Origin: Nostoc sp. NOS(2021)
Lineage (GTDB): Bacteria; Cyanobacteriota; Cyanobacteriia; Cyanobacteriales; Nostocaceae
Direction: 5' to 3'
Assembly (NCBI RefSeq): GCF_017115025.1
Contig: NZ_JABXKM010000179.1
Coordinates: 40,203-83,513, forward strand
Length of the DNA: 43,311 nt
The notes under the pieces are model-generated. The model worked only from the letters and a program-made list of their open reading frames with translations, made no database searches and had not been told where the DNA came from. The position numbers and the translations under genes are program-made. The stretch's first letter is position 1; every line of letters starts with the position of its first letter. This document shows positions 26,982 through 35,047 of this stretch, piece by piece.

Positions 26982-27633
26982 GATTTCCCCGTGCAAATTA
27001 TTAAGGTTCATGGACTAGTAGACATCGGGGTAAATAAGCCACCGATTTGAAATGCCTGAAACCCTTTCCCAAACTTAATTACGTAGTTTCCTTTTCGCCT
27101 TCAAGCGAGTATTCGGAATTACAGGCAGTTAGTACTAGTCGTTTGCCAAGTGTGATTATGACAGGTTAAACGAGTTAAGTAGGTAGGCACAATTAAACCG
27201 AACTACATGAACTTATGTAAAGCACCAGAAACGCTTTGAATATAAGCTTTTAAGCAATTTACATTTCTTAATCTAGTTGTATTTTTTAGCGCCCACCTAC
27301 TTAGCCCTTTTCTCTCACTCTCCGAAAAGATTTGCAATTTATGAATTCTAGAGCTTTTGTATAGCAAGCGTAGGCGTAGCCCGCCGCAGGCATCGCGCGA
27401 TTCTTTTTTAATAACAAATACAAGACCCATTTTTTTCTAATAGTATAGGTTGCATTGATTGCCTCATAAGGCTTCTAGCGATCGCCTTCCCGGAAAGTGA
27501 CAGAAGAGGGTTAGTAGTAAGCACTTTATTGCTTAAATGACAGTTAGAGACACCAACTACTAACTTATTGTAGTGAAGTACTGGATTATCAAATCTTAGA
27601 AAGCATAGCCAATTAAATAGCAGGAGACAAATT
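26982..27633. other. Intergenic region before the MbtH gene
   Basis: About 650 bases without a supported gene. It contains one dispersed repeat (27368-27396), a HIP1-like GCGATCGC-type site near 27478, and the ribosome binding site of the next gene. Small open frames here have no recognisable protein character. Confidence 0.7.
27368..27396. repeat. Dispersed cyanobacterial repeat (29 bp)
   Basis: Starts GCGTAGGCGTAGCCC and ends GGCATCGC. Related copies are at 21589-21617 and, as 24 bp, inside the PKS gene at 15141-15164. Confidence 0.85.
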
Positions 27634-27861
27634 ATGTACCAAGACGACAAAGAAGACACAACAATTTACAAAGTTGTAGTCAATCATGAAGAACAGTATT
27701 CCATTTGGCCTGCTGACAGAGAAAACGCACTCGGCTGGAAGGATGCTGGCAAAAGTGGTTTGAAACAAGAATGTCTAGATTACATCAAAGAAGTTTGGAC
27801 TGATATGAGACCACTTAGTCTTCGCAAGAAAATGGAAGAAGCTGGTGGAGGTAAATCATAA
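27634..27861 (+). CDS. MbtH-like protein
   Basis: 75 residues, the normal family length. It shows the MbtH signature: [10 protein letters not shown] near the start, then GW, a Cys-Leu pair (ECLDYI) and [13 protein letters not shown] near the end. MbtH-like proteins bind NRPS adenylation domains and are needed for their folding or activity. AGGAGA precedes ATG 27634. It is far from, and on the opposite strand to, the assembly-line genes but is the only MbtH-like gene in the window, so it is the natural partner of the A domains encoded at 1-21076. It is followed by a hairpin that has been split by an inserted element. Confidence 0.93.
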   Translation: MYQDDKEDTTIYKVVVNHEEQYSIWPADRENALGWKDAGKSGLKQECLDYIKEVWTDMRPLSLRKKMEEAGGGKS

Positions 27862-27901
27862 CGCATTTGATTTTTCGTAAAGGTTGTCCAAGGTCAAGAG
27901 T

Positions 27902-28092
27902 CGAATGGCACTAAGAAAAGCCCAAAGGCTTGTGTCACCTCATTCCCAGTCTTAAGACTGGGAATGTATTCCAAAGAGGGCTGCTGCCTCTGGTCAAGAA
28001 AGAGGAGGCGGCAGCCCCCCCAGGATGGGTTAAGAGCCTAGAGGCTGGGAACCAGTTAGGGTAAGGGCTGTATCTTAACTTAGTGCCATTCG
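27902..28092. mobile_element. 191-bp MITE-like element with 14-bp terminal inverted repeats
   Basis: Ends are CGAATGGCACTAAG (27902-27915) and its exact complement CTTAGTGCCATTCG (28079-28092). Both sides are flanked by the 9-bp direct repeat GTCAAGAGT (27893-27901 and 28093-28101), a target-site duplication. The inside has a perfect 26-bp palindrome at 27941-27966 and a GGCTGC/GCAGCC hairpin around 27979-28018, and no coding capacity. Parent transposase family not identified. Confidence 0.85.
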
Positions 28093-28132
28093 GTCAAGAG
28101 TCAAGGGTCAAAAAACTCTGGACTCTTGACCG
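28091..28132 (+). terminator. Hairpin behind the MbtH gene, split by the 191-bp element
   Basis: CGGTCAAGAGTC (28091-28102) pairs with GACTCTTGACCG (28121-28132) around an A-rich loop. The left arm contains the target duplication of the 191-bp element, and the matching GGTCAAGAGT also precedes the element at 27892-27901. Before insertion this hairpin lay about 30 bp behind mbtH and could have been its terminator. Confidence 0.55.
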
Positions 28133-28258
28133 AAGCAACTGAAACGTCTCCTGCGGAGCAGGAGAAAGCGAGTCCGCCTACTCCTGCGGGGATCTTGCTA
28201 GCAATAGCGTCTTGTAGAAAGCTTTTTCAGGTGATGATTTGGCTTGTTTAATTGATTC

Positions 28259-28576
28259 TTATAAATGGCGCTTCTCTCGTTTTCTTTGTGTATCCAGTTC
28301 TCGATTTATCTGTGTCATCACATGAAATCTATCTGCAACCAATTGAGCATTAGGCATTAGTTCTGTCACGACATTTTTATAACCAACCCACAAATCTATA
28401 CTCACTTCCTCAATTTGTTCTAAGACCTGAGTTCCCCACCCTACAAGAGTTTCCTTCACGACCTCTTGCGTGCGTCCGCTTAACAGAGTTATTAATTTAG
28501 ATGTATCTAAATCTATTAATACGACGCAGTAATTACCCTTGCCTTTAACTAGAGCTATCTCATCGATTACTAGGCG
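28259..28576 (-). mobile_element. ISL3-family transposase remnant
   Basis: Reading leftwards from 28576 gives RLVIDEIALVKGKGNYCVV, then DLWVGYKNVV, PNAQLVADRFHVM and a stop at 28259. VIDEIAL-KG and VADRFHVM carry the first two catalytic Asp of the ISL3 DDE domain. The N-terminal zinc finger/HTH, the final Glu region and both inverted repeats are missing, so only about 105 codons remain. ISL3-like sequence appears to continue faintly past the stop to about 28200. It is joined at 28574-28576 directly to a fragment of a solute-binding-protein gene. Not functional. Confidence 0.88.
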
Positions 28577-28710
28577 CGATCGCCTGCTTTAATGGTTGTT
28601 GCCCAAGTAAGGCGCTGACAAACTGGTTATCAAAGTTATTCACGATCCCAGATGAATACTGAACTAACTCCCACCACTAATGGCGATCGCAGTGGATCTT
28701 GGTCATAGCC
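28574..28710 (-). pseudogene. Duplicated fragment of a sugar-type solute-binding-protein gene
   Basis: This stretch matches 29582 onwards, the C-terminal coding part of the intact solute-binding-protein gene, with scattered substitutions and a deletion of about 23 bp near 28655. Recognisable encoded pieces are VNNFDNQFVSALLG and QQPLKQAIA. It is a broken paralogous or duplicated copy, cut on one side by the ISL3 remnant. Confidence 0.85.
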
Positions 28711-28752
28711 AGTAAATATTGAGTAATAGTTCATGCTATGTCCTATTAGAAT

Positions 28753-28773
28753 ATGACTATAGTCATGACTACG
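28753..28773. promoter_or_regulatory. Overlapping palindromes before the antitoxin gene (likely operator)
   Basis: ATGACTATAGTCAT (28753-28766) is a perfect 14-bp palindrome. It overlaps TAGTCATGACTA, a perfect 12-bp palindrome. Phd/YefM-type antitoxins bind such sites to repress their own operon. The site ends a few bases before ATG 28780, which supports that start over ATG 28753. Confidence 0.5.
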
Positions 28774-28779
28774 GTTATT

Positions 28780-29010
28780 ATGAAATCAATTTCCAAAAGT
28801 AAACTCAAATCTCAACTTCTTGAGTTATTACGACTTGTAGAGTCAGAGGGAGAAGAAATTGTAGTTACCGATCGCGGTAAGCCAATTGTGAAAATTTCCA
28901 AATACGCACAAGCACCTTCAACAGAAGAGTTATTTGGGGAGATGCGCGGGAAAGTGAAGTACTTTGAGGATTTAACTACACCAACCACTGAAGAATGGGC
29001 ACAATTGTGA
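28780..29010 (+). CDS. Phd/YefM-family antitoxin
   Basis: About 76 residues from ATG 28780 (MKSISKSKLKSQL). The N-terminal half has the Phd/YefM pattern: helix KSKLKSQLLELLRLVE, then EEIVVTDRGKPIVKISKY, the DNA-binding fold. The acidic C-terminal tail would bind and neutralise the toxin. The stop overlaps a GTG start of the PIN toxin gene at 29007, a typical coupled pair. An earlier ATG at 28753 would place the palindromic operator in coding sequence. The gene looks intact although its toxin is broken. Confidence 0.9.
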   Translation: MKSISKSKLKSQLLELLRLVESEGEEIVVTDRGKPIVKISKYAQAPSTEELFGEMRGKVKYFEDLTTPTTEEWAQL

Positions 29011-29521
29011 AGATAGTCCTTGACACTTGTGCCCTAATCTGGTGGAGTTTAGATCCAGCGAGACTTTCTGAACAAGCCAAAGAAGCGTGCAACTACATGG
29101 AAAGGGATAAAAATGGTCTTGTCCCGTCCATGTCTATACAATACGGTTCAGTTAACGCTAAAACTCCTTGTGAAAGTCAATTTTTTTAACAAACCGCAGA
29201 GGCGCAGAGAACACAGAGAGAAAAAAGAAATGCTTAACTGAACTGTATTGCATGTCTATATGGGAAATTGCGATCAAAATCAAAAATAAAAAACTAGATT
29301 TAGGAGTCAATCTTAACGAGTACGTAGTAACGCTGAAAAAATCTAGTACCGTTCAGATTGTACCCATTGATGAAAATATTTGGATGGAAAGTGTCAATTT
29401 AGAATGGGGTCATCGAGATCCAGTAGATCGAGTTGTCGTCGCACTAGCCAGAAGTAATCAAGCTGCAATAATTACAACGGATAAAGAGATCGCAAATTTC
29501 TACTCAGAAGTGATTTGGTGA
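29007..29521 (+). pseudogene. PIN-domain (VapC-like) toxin, interrupted by a MITE
   Basis: The first part (KIVLDTCALIWWSLDPARLS, first PIN Asp in LDT) and the last part (MSIWEIAIKIKNKK, HRDPVDRVVVALA, IITTDKEI) are in one reading frame once 29139-29250 and one copy of the 10-bp duplication are removed. The join reads VPSMSIWEIAIK. The restored protein is about 130 residues with acidic positions in LDT, WEIAI, DPVDR and TTDKE, as in PIN ribonucleases. In the current sequence translation from GTG 29007 (or ATG 28995) stops inside the insert at 29189. Toxin activity should be lost. Confidence 0.9.
29139..29250. mobile_element. 112-bp MITE with 17-bp terminal inverted repeats
   Basis: Ends are CAATACGGTTCAGTTAA (29139-29155) and TTAACTGAACTGTATTG (29234-29250), complementary but for one base. 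It is flanked by the exact 10-bp direct repeat CATGTCTATA (29129-29138 and 29251-29260). It has no coding capacity. The target duplication of 10 bp and the clean ends suggest a rather recent insertion mobilised by a transposase elsewhere in the genome. Confidence 0.95.
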
Positions 29522-29537
29522 AGGTAAGAAAGATTGC

Positions 29538-30797
29538 TTACTCCATCGCCTTAATCTGCTGATTCGCATCATTCTGCCCTCGCGCGATCGCCTGCTTTAA
29601 TGGTTGTTGCCCCAATAAGGCGCTGACAAACTGGTTATCAAAGTTATTCACGATCGCAGATGGATACTGACCTACCTGCCACGGTGTAGCGTAATTAACT
29701 CCCGCCACTAATGGCGATCGCAACGGGTCTTGGTCATAGCCCAAATTCTTGGCCACTGATTTACGTGTTGGCAAAGCAAACCCTGTTCCTGTCCACTTCT
29801 GCATCCCTTCTTTACCTGTGAGATAGGAAATCAACTCCCAAGCTTCGGCTTTGTGTTGTGCTTGCTTATTCATCACGTAGGCAACTGTAAAAACCATCGT
29901 GCCTTTTTTATTATTAATAGTAGGCAATTGCGCGGTAGCAAACTCTAGCTGAGGAAAGGTTTCAGTTAAATATGGAATTGCCCAGTTACCTTCAATCACC
30001 ATTGCCACTTTACTCTGACCAAACATTTCACTACCTGAGTTTGTCCCCACATCAGATTTTTGGGCAGAGGAGCGGTCTTTTTGATACTGGTCTACTACCA
30101 ACTCTAAACCCTGTAAACTTGCCTCATTGGCAAAGGTAGCATAACCATTTTGATCGATGAGTTGTCCACCAAAGGCTTTGATTTTATAAGCCTGACGCGC
30201 CAATTCTGGAATTTCTCCAAAGCCGTATCTGTTAATTTTGCCTGTCAATTTTTTCGAGTAGTTACGTAATTCATCCCAAGTAGCTGGCGGACTACTCAAA
30301 CCTGCGGCGGCGAAGGCTTTTTTGTTATAAAACAGGGCAAGGGTAGAATAGTCTTTAGGAAGTCCATAAATCTGGTTTTGATATTTAAAGCTGTTGAGTA
30401 GGTTATCCTCGAAGTCTACTAGGTCAAATTTGGGGGTGATGTAAGCATCTAACGGTTCTAAGACATTTTGACTCATCAAGAAAGGAGCTTCCAGCGCATC
30501 CAGATAAAAAACATCAGGCGCGGCTTCCCCAACCAAACGAGTTTTAATTACATCCATATATTGGTCAGAGATTACTTCATATTTGACCTTAATAGTTGGA
30601 TGTTGTGCCTCAAAGTCTTGCAGTACTTGTCTCAAGAGTTTTTGCTCAACAGGAGAGCCTCCCCAACCACTGAGTTTAATGGTGACTGCGGTAGATGCTG
30701 AGGGTTTACTTGGTAATTGTAGACTTTGACAAGCAATAATCGCGATCGCGATCGCCATCACCAATCCCAAAAAATTAAATAATCTTTTCTTGCTCAC
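29538..30797 (-). CDS. ABC-type sugar solute-binding lipoprotein (family 1)
   Basis: 419 residues beginning at GTG 30797. A lipoprotein signal (FNFLGLVMAIAIAIIAC, lipobox IIAC) is followed by the family 1 extracellular solute-binding fold: VTIKLSGWGGSPVEQKLL, DFEAQHPTIKVKYEVI, PDVFYLDALEAPFL, GLPKDYSTLALFYNKKAF and WELISYLTGKEG. It would bind a sugar or similar solute in the periplasm for an ABC importer. No permease or ATPase gene of that importer is next to it. Part of its C-terminal coding sequence is duplicated and broken at 28574-28710. Confidence 0.93.
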   Translation of the reverse strand: MSKKRLFNFLGLVMAIAIAIIACQSLQLPSKPSASTAVTIKLSGWGGSPVEQKLLRQVLQDFEAQHPTIKVKYEVISDQYMDVIKTRLVGEAAPDVFYLDALEAPFLMSQNVLEPLDAYITPKFDLVDFEDNLLNSFKYQNQIYGLPKDYSTLALFYNKKAFAAAGLSSPPATWDELRNYSKKLTGKINRYGFGEIPELARQAYKIKAFGGQLIDQNGYATFANEASLQGLELVVDQYQKDRSSAQKSDVGTNSGSEMFGQSKVAMVIEGNWAIPYLTETFPQLEFATAQLPTINNKKGTMVFTVAYVMNKQAQHKAEAWELISYLTGKEGMQKWTGTGFALPTRKSVAKNLGYDQDPLRSPLVAGVNYATPWQVGQYPSAIVNNFDNQFVSALLGQQPLKQAIARGQNDANQQIKAME

Positions 30798-30987
30798 AGA
30801 TAGATAAGAGTCTCTTTCTTCTTACTTATACCTTCTGTTGCTAAGGAGTGATATTTTACTTCTCTGAAATTTCTGTTGAGATTTGCAAGCTAAAATAACG
30901 AAAAATTATCAGCAATGCTAATTAAAGCATACTGAGTTCCTCTGCAACCGGATTTATTCTAGGGTATTTCACCCATAAACATAGATT

Positions 30988-32409
30988 ATGGATTCTGTTC
31001 AGGTTGAAACAACTGCGCCACTGACTCTGGAAATTGCCCAGATTGCCTCACTACCCACAACACTTTCTCCAACCTCTAGAATTCCCAAGGATAGTATTCG
31101 CACTAGTTTAAAAGCCTCCACTGCGGATTCTGTCTTAGCAACGGTTTACTCCCTTGGAACTAGCGGGATTTTACTCAGCAATTTCTTGGTGGAATTGGGT
31201 GCTAGTCCAGTGGTATTTGGGATGCTGTCCTCTATCCCTATGTTGGTCAATCTTATTCAGCCGTTGGGTGCTTACTTGTCTGAACGCAGCACCAGCCGAT
31301 TTCAATATTCTCTTCGGACACACGGAATTGGTCGGCTGCTATGGCTGGTTTTAGTAATTGGTATTGCCAGCGTCAGCTGGGGATTGTTTAATACTCACCA
31401 GTTAGTGATATTGACACTCTTGATTGTTCTATTCAGCAATCTTTTGGGAGGACTAGGAACTGCATCGTGGCTAAGTTGGGTGGCAATGATAGTTCCCCGG
31501 CGATTGCGAGGCAGGTATTTTGGCACACGCAATAGTGCCGCTAGTCTAACTAATTTGGTTTGCGTGCCAATGGCGGGTCTAATTGTATCACATTGGTATG
31601 GGGGATCTCTACAAGGTTATGGGGTGGTTCTGCTGGTAGGCATAGTGTTTGGGATTATCGGATTGGGGTGTCAATATTTCCAAGTGGATATGAATCCGCG
31701 ATCGCAAAACACTTATTATGGCAAGTTACCTCTAACAAGTGAGATTCAGCCAGAGGTTGTAAAAGACGAATCTTCTGAAGTACTTCAATCAATTCATCCG
31801 CCACAAGACCAGTTAACTAACAGTATTTGGAAAAATAGTAACTTTTTGATATTTCTGCTGTATTTCAGCTTCTGGACGCTTGCTGTTAACCTCAGCGCTC
31901 CTTTTTTTAACCTTTATATGCTGGACACGCTGGATTTGGATGTCAGCTACGTGACTATCTACAACAGCCTTCAGGCGGGGGCAAATTTGCTGATGCTTAT
32001 CCTGTGGGGAAAATTAGCAGACAAGATAGGCAATCGTCCCATCCTCATCTGTATTGGGATTTTGGTTGCACTCACACCATTACTGTGGTTGGGGATTAGT
32101 GTTAATCGCCTTGACATCTGGTTGTGGTTCCCACTGTTACACATCTTTCTTGGAGGTACTTGGGCGGCGATTGACTTGTGCAGCAACAATATACAATTGG
32201 GCATTGCACCAATTAAAAATCAGTCTATCTATTTTGCGATCGCAGCTGCCGTTGCTGGAGCGAGTGGTGCTTTAGGCGCAACTATAGGCAGCTTCATCGT
32301 GCAATTTTCTCAGTCTGGAGGCTTACTAGGGTTATTTGCCTTATCTAGTCTCTTCAGATTAGCAGCGCTTGTTCCACTCATGTTTCTTCAAGAGCCAGGG
32401 AGAAGATGA
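30988..32409 (+). CDS. MFS transporter
   Basis: 473 residues with about 12 hydrophobic segments in two halves and a central hydrophilic loop around residues 235-280. A soluble N-terminus of about 45 residues precedes the first helix. The segment RRLRGRYFGTRNSAASLTNL between helices, and ADKIGNRPILICIGI at the matching place of the second half, are MFS-type loop motifs. The substrate cannot be read from sequence. It points away from the solute-binding gene and ends in a hairpin before accD. MFS pumps export many siderophores, so it could export the product of the assembly line, but it is separated from that locus by mobile-element debris. Confidence 0.9.
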   Translation: MDSVQVETTAPLTLEIAQIASLPTTLSPTSRIPKDSIRTSLKASTADSVLATVYSLGTSGILLSNFLVELGASPVVFGMLSSIPMLVNLIQPLGAYLSERSTSRFQYSLRTHGIGRLLWLVLVIGIASVSWGLFNTHQLVILTLLIVLFSNLLGGLGTASWLSWVAMIVPRRLRGRYFGTRNSAASLTNLVCVPMAGLIVSHWYGGSLQGYGVVLLVGIVFGIIGLGCQYFQVDMNPRSQNTYYGKLPLTSEIQPEVVKDESSEVLQSIHPPQDQLTNSIWKNSNFLIFLLYFSFWTLAVNLSAPFFNLYMLDTLDLDVSYVTIYNSLQAGANLLMLILWGKLADKIGNRPILICIGILVALTPLLWLGISVNRLDIWLWFPLLHIFLGGTWAAIDLCSNNIQLGIAPIKNQSIYFAIAAAVAGASGALGATIGSFIVQFSQSGGLLGLFALSSLFRLAALVPLMFLQEPGRR

Positions 32410-32438
32410 GGGATTGAAAAGTGAGGAGTTAGAAGTTA

Positions 32439-32481
32439 GGAGTGAGGAGTTATGAATTTTTCACTCATAACTCCTCACTCC
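32439..32481. terminator. Perfect 17-bp hairpin between convergent genes
   Basis: GGAGTGAGGAGTTATGA (32439-32455) pairs fully with 32465-32481 over a 9-nt loop. It lies between the MFS gene stop and the accD stop, which face each other, so it may terminate both. The sequence is built from GAGGAGTTA-type repeats common in cyanobacterial intergenic DNA. Confidence 0.65.
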
Positions 32482-32498
32482 TCACTCATAACTTTTGT

Positions 32499-33449
32499 TT
32501 ATTCTGCGGCGGTAGAAGTCAAAGACATTGTTTCCCACAGCACCATATGAGGTGTTGTTAATACAGGCTGGTGTAGGGCAATCAGCTGGGCTAGGGTGTT
32601 CTTTAATTGGGTACGGGGTACGATATCATCAACAAAACCGTGCTGGAGCAAATCTTCAGCAGTCTGAAAATTATCGGGTAGTTTTTCCCGTAGGGTTTGC
32701 TCAATCACTCGCCGACCGGCAAAACCAATAGTTGCCTTGGGTTCTGCCAAAATGATATCGCCCAACATCGCAAAACTTGCGGTAACGCCGCCCGTTGTCG
32801 GATTGGTCAAAACGGGAATATACAATAGTCGAGCGTCTTTATGGCGCTGTAGAGCTGCGGAAATTTTCGCCATCTGCATCAGGGAGAGCATTCCTTCTTG
32901 CATCCTCGCACCACCGGAGGCGCAGACGATAACTACAGGATACCGCCGTTGAGTGGCTTGCTCAATCATGCGGGTGAGTTTTTCTCCCACGACCGAACCC
33001 ATGCTACCACCCATGAAACGGAAATCCATAACCCCAAGGGCAATAGGCAAGCCATTGACTTGACCTAAACCAGTTTTAACTGCGTCTATTAAGCCAATTT
33101 TATCTTGTGTTTCTCGTAGGCGATCGCTGTAGAGTTTGCGATCGCGAAATTCTAGGGGATCGGTTGGACGCAAATGCTCGTCCAGAGGTTTCCAGGTATT
33201 GTGATCTATCAATTGACGGATGCGCTCATCGCTGTCTACCCGATTGTGATGACCACATTCGACACAAACCATCTGATTGGCTTTCAGGTCTTTTGTATAT
33301 GCCAACACACTACACTTAGAACATTTATGCCACAGACCATCAGCAATTTCACGTTCTTGGCGTTCGAGGCTGGTAGATCCTGATTTCCGTCGATTTGCAA
33401 ACCAATCAAATAGAGACTTTAAACCGCGTGATTCTTCGTTGTTAGCCAT
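32499..33449 (-). CDS. accD: Acetyl-CoA carboxylase carboxyltransferase subunit beta
   Basis: 316 residues, the usual size in cyanobacteria. It has the N-terminal zinc ribbon (CSKCSVLAY and [10 protein letters not shown]), then the carboxyltransferase fold with [34 protein letters not shown] and [16 protein letters not shown], which bind CoA and build the oxyanion hole. With AccA it transfers the carboxyl group from biotin to acetyl-CoA to make malonyl-CoA, the first step of fatty-acid synthesis and also the PKS extender. A housekeeping gene; nearness to the PKS cluster is probably coincidence. Confidence 0.98.
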   Translation of the reverse strand: MANNEESRGLKSLFDWFANRRKSGSTSLERQEREIADGLWHKCSKCSVLAYTKDLKANQMVCVECGHHNRVDSDERIRQLIDHNTWKPLDEHLRPTDPLEFRDRKLYSDRLRETQDKIGLIDAVKTGLGQVNGLPIALGVMDFRFMGGSMGSVVGEKLTRMIEQATQRRYPVVIVCASGGARMQEGMLSLMQMAKISAALQRHKDARLLYIPVLTNPTTGGVTASFAMLGDIILAEPKATIGFAGRRVIEQTLREKLPDNFQTAEDLLQHGFVDDIVPRTQLKNTLAQLIALHQPVLTTPHMVLWETMSLTSTAAE

Positions 33450-34099
33450 TTTTTATTTTATTTTAAGTGGGTATGAGGTCGAAAACACGTTAAACTACGC
33501 TTTTAAGCAATTCAGACCTTAATTTTCATCTTTGGTTGCCAGCTTAACGAAAATACTTATGCCAATACAAGTCTCTTGCTCTTTTTTTCGGCAGACTTAA
33601 TTATACGGACGTACTGACTAAAGCCATGAGAATACCAACCTCCAAATAAGATGCTTTCTCCCTCCCACCCAAATCAATTATTCGTATTGCTAGGTTATGA
33701 GCAATCAGCATCTGTTGCACTAGTTATGCTTGCCAACGGTTAATCGTCGTTAAGAGGGTAATACAAGTCACAAGCTGAATATTATCAAAATATGAAGGGC
33801 AGATGGGGTAATGCTGGTTACAGTCACGAATTATAAATATTTCTTATGAAAGGGCATTGGGCATTGGGCATTGGGCATTGGGCATTGGGCATGGGGCATT
33901 GGGCATGGGGCATGGGACAATAATCAATAGTTCTTCCCCTTCTCCCACCCAATGGGAAGCTAAAGCTACATCTGCTCAATCTTTTTCTTCTTTACGAGAC
34001 GCTGCGCGAACAATTTTGAATTTTGAATTTTGTTAGCGCAGCGTTAGCGAGTCTGCGAGCGTCATTTTGAATTTTGAATTGATTTCTCCCCACTCAAGT
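33450..34099. other. Gene-free region with repeats between accD and the prepilin peptidase gene
   Basis: About 650 bases. It includes the upstream region of accD, a heptamer tandem repeat (33852-33907), and TTTTGAATT-type repeats with GCGCAGCG motifs (34010-34080). No gene supported. Confidence 0.75.
33852..33907. repeat. Short tandem repeat, eight 7-bp units (GGGCATT/GGGCATG)
   Basis: Five GGGCATT and three GGGCATG units in tandem. Heptameric short tandem repeats of this kind are typical of heterocystous cyanobacteria. Confidence 0.95.
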
Positions 34100-34924
34100 T
34101 TAAGACGCTGGAAAAAATAACCGCAGGTAGTTAGACAAAATCGCTTCGCCGCTAAACAGGGTAATCACAGATCCTAAAGCTAGAAAAGGGCCAAAAGGCA
34201 TCTTTTGTCCTAACCTTTGTCGCGATCGCCGTATAATAACAGTGCTACCAATTAATGCTCCCAGCGCACAGGCAATAAAACTAGCCAAGAACAAATATTT
34301 CCAGCCTAACCAGGCTCCCATCATGGCTGCTAACTTGGCATCACCGGCACCCATTGCAGCTTTACCAAAGGCAATTGAACCCAATAGGGCGATCGCATCA
34401 AACAGCCATAAACCCAATACTGCACCCACTATTGCCATCATCAGGTGATTTACCAATGCTACAAAGCTAGCTTCTGGTAAAAAACCAACCACCATTTGAA
34501 ACAAAATCCCCACCACTAAACCCGACTGAGTAAGTCGATTGGGTAGGGTCATTGTATCTAGGTCGATAAGCGATAGCGCCAATAACCAACTGCAAAAAGC
34601 CCAATAGCCTATTGTTAAAGTCGAAACTTGAAATACCAAAAAAATCAGTAAAAAAATTATGCCCGTTACCCCTTCTACCACAGGATAACGGACAGAAATT
34701 TTGCTTTTGCAATATCGACACCGCCCTCTTAAGGAAATCCAGCCGAACACTGGTACATTGTCGTAAGCTTTTAGCTGGTTTAAGCATTTAGGACAACGAG
34801 AAGGCGGCCAAAGAATTGACAACCCAGCAGGTAGCCGATAAACAATAACATTGAGAAAACTACCAATAGATGCACCCAAAGCAAAGACCATTACACTCGC
34901 CGGAACGGCGAACAAAATGTCCAT
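34100..34924 (-). CDS. pilD: Prepilin peptidase (type IV, A24 family)
   Basis: 274 residues with about seven to eight membrane segments. After the first helix GASIGSFLNVIVYRLP comes the cytoplasmic zinc-binding loop with two CxxC pairs (CPKC and CRYC), the site linked to N-methylation. The aspartyl protease residues sit in LSLIDLDTMTLPN and in GAGDAKLAAMMGAWLG (the GxGDxK motif). It cleaves and methylates type IV prepilins at the inner membrane, needed for pili, motility and DNA uptake in cyanobacteria. A single gene here with no other pilus genes nearby. Confidence 0.97.
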   Translation of the reverse strand: MDILFAVPASVMVFALGASIGSFLNVIVYRLPAGLSILWPPSRCPKCLNQLKAYDNVPVFGWISLRGRCRYCKSKISVRYPVVEGVTGIIFLLIFLVFQVSTLTIGYWAFCSWLLALSLIDLDTMTLPNRLTQSGLVVGILFQMVVGFLPEASFVALVNHLMMAIVGAVLGLWLFDAIALLGSIAFGKAAMGAGDAKLAAMMGAWLGWKYLFLASFIACALGALIGSTVIIRRSRQRLGQKMPFGPFLALGSVITLFSGEAILSNYLRLFFPAS

Positions 34925-34928
34925 ACAC

Positions 34929-35047
34929 TCATTTGTCCTTTGTCATTTGTCCCTACAGTCATTTGTCGTTTATCTTTTGTCCTTTGTCGAGAACTAATGA
35001 CTAATGACTAATGACCAATGACCAATGACCAATGACCAATGACTAAT
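34929..35047. repeat. Short tandem and degenerate repeats (TCATTTGTC and CTAATGA/CCAATGA)
   Basis: Degenerate TCATTTGTCCTTTG-like units run from 34929 to about 34990. Seven heptamers (three CTAATGA, four CCAATGA) plus a partial unit follow at 34994-35047. The stop codon of the next minus-strand gene lies inside the last unit. Confidence 0.9.

Noticed and set aside
27203..27659. Minus-strand frames of 75-83 codons upstream of mbtH
   Set aside because: One overlaps a dispersed repeat (DACGGLR again comes from the repeat) and neither has a ribosome binding site or conserved look.
27893..28132. Possible structured RNA gene or riboswitch behind mbtH
   Set aside because: The paired segments are explained by a MITE with target duplication inserted in a hairpin.
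29538..30797. Solute-binding protein as a ferric-siderophore binding protein
   Set aside because: Its motifs fit the sugar-type family 1 binding proteins, not the FhuD/FecB type.
33852..33907. Possible CRISPR array
   Set aside because: The units are 7 bp with no spacers; a heptamer tandem repeat.
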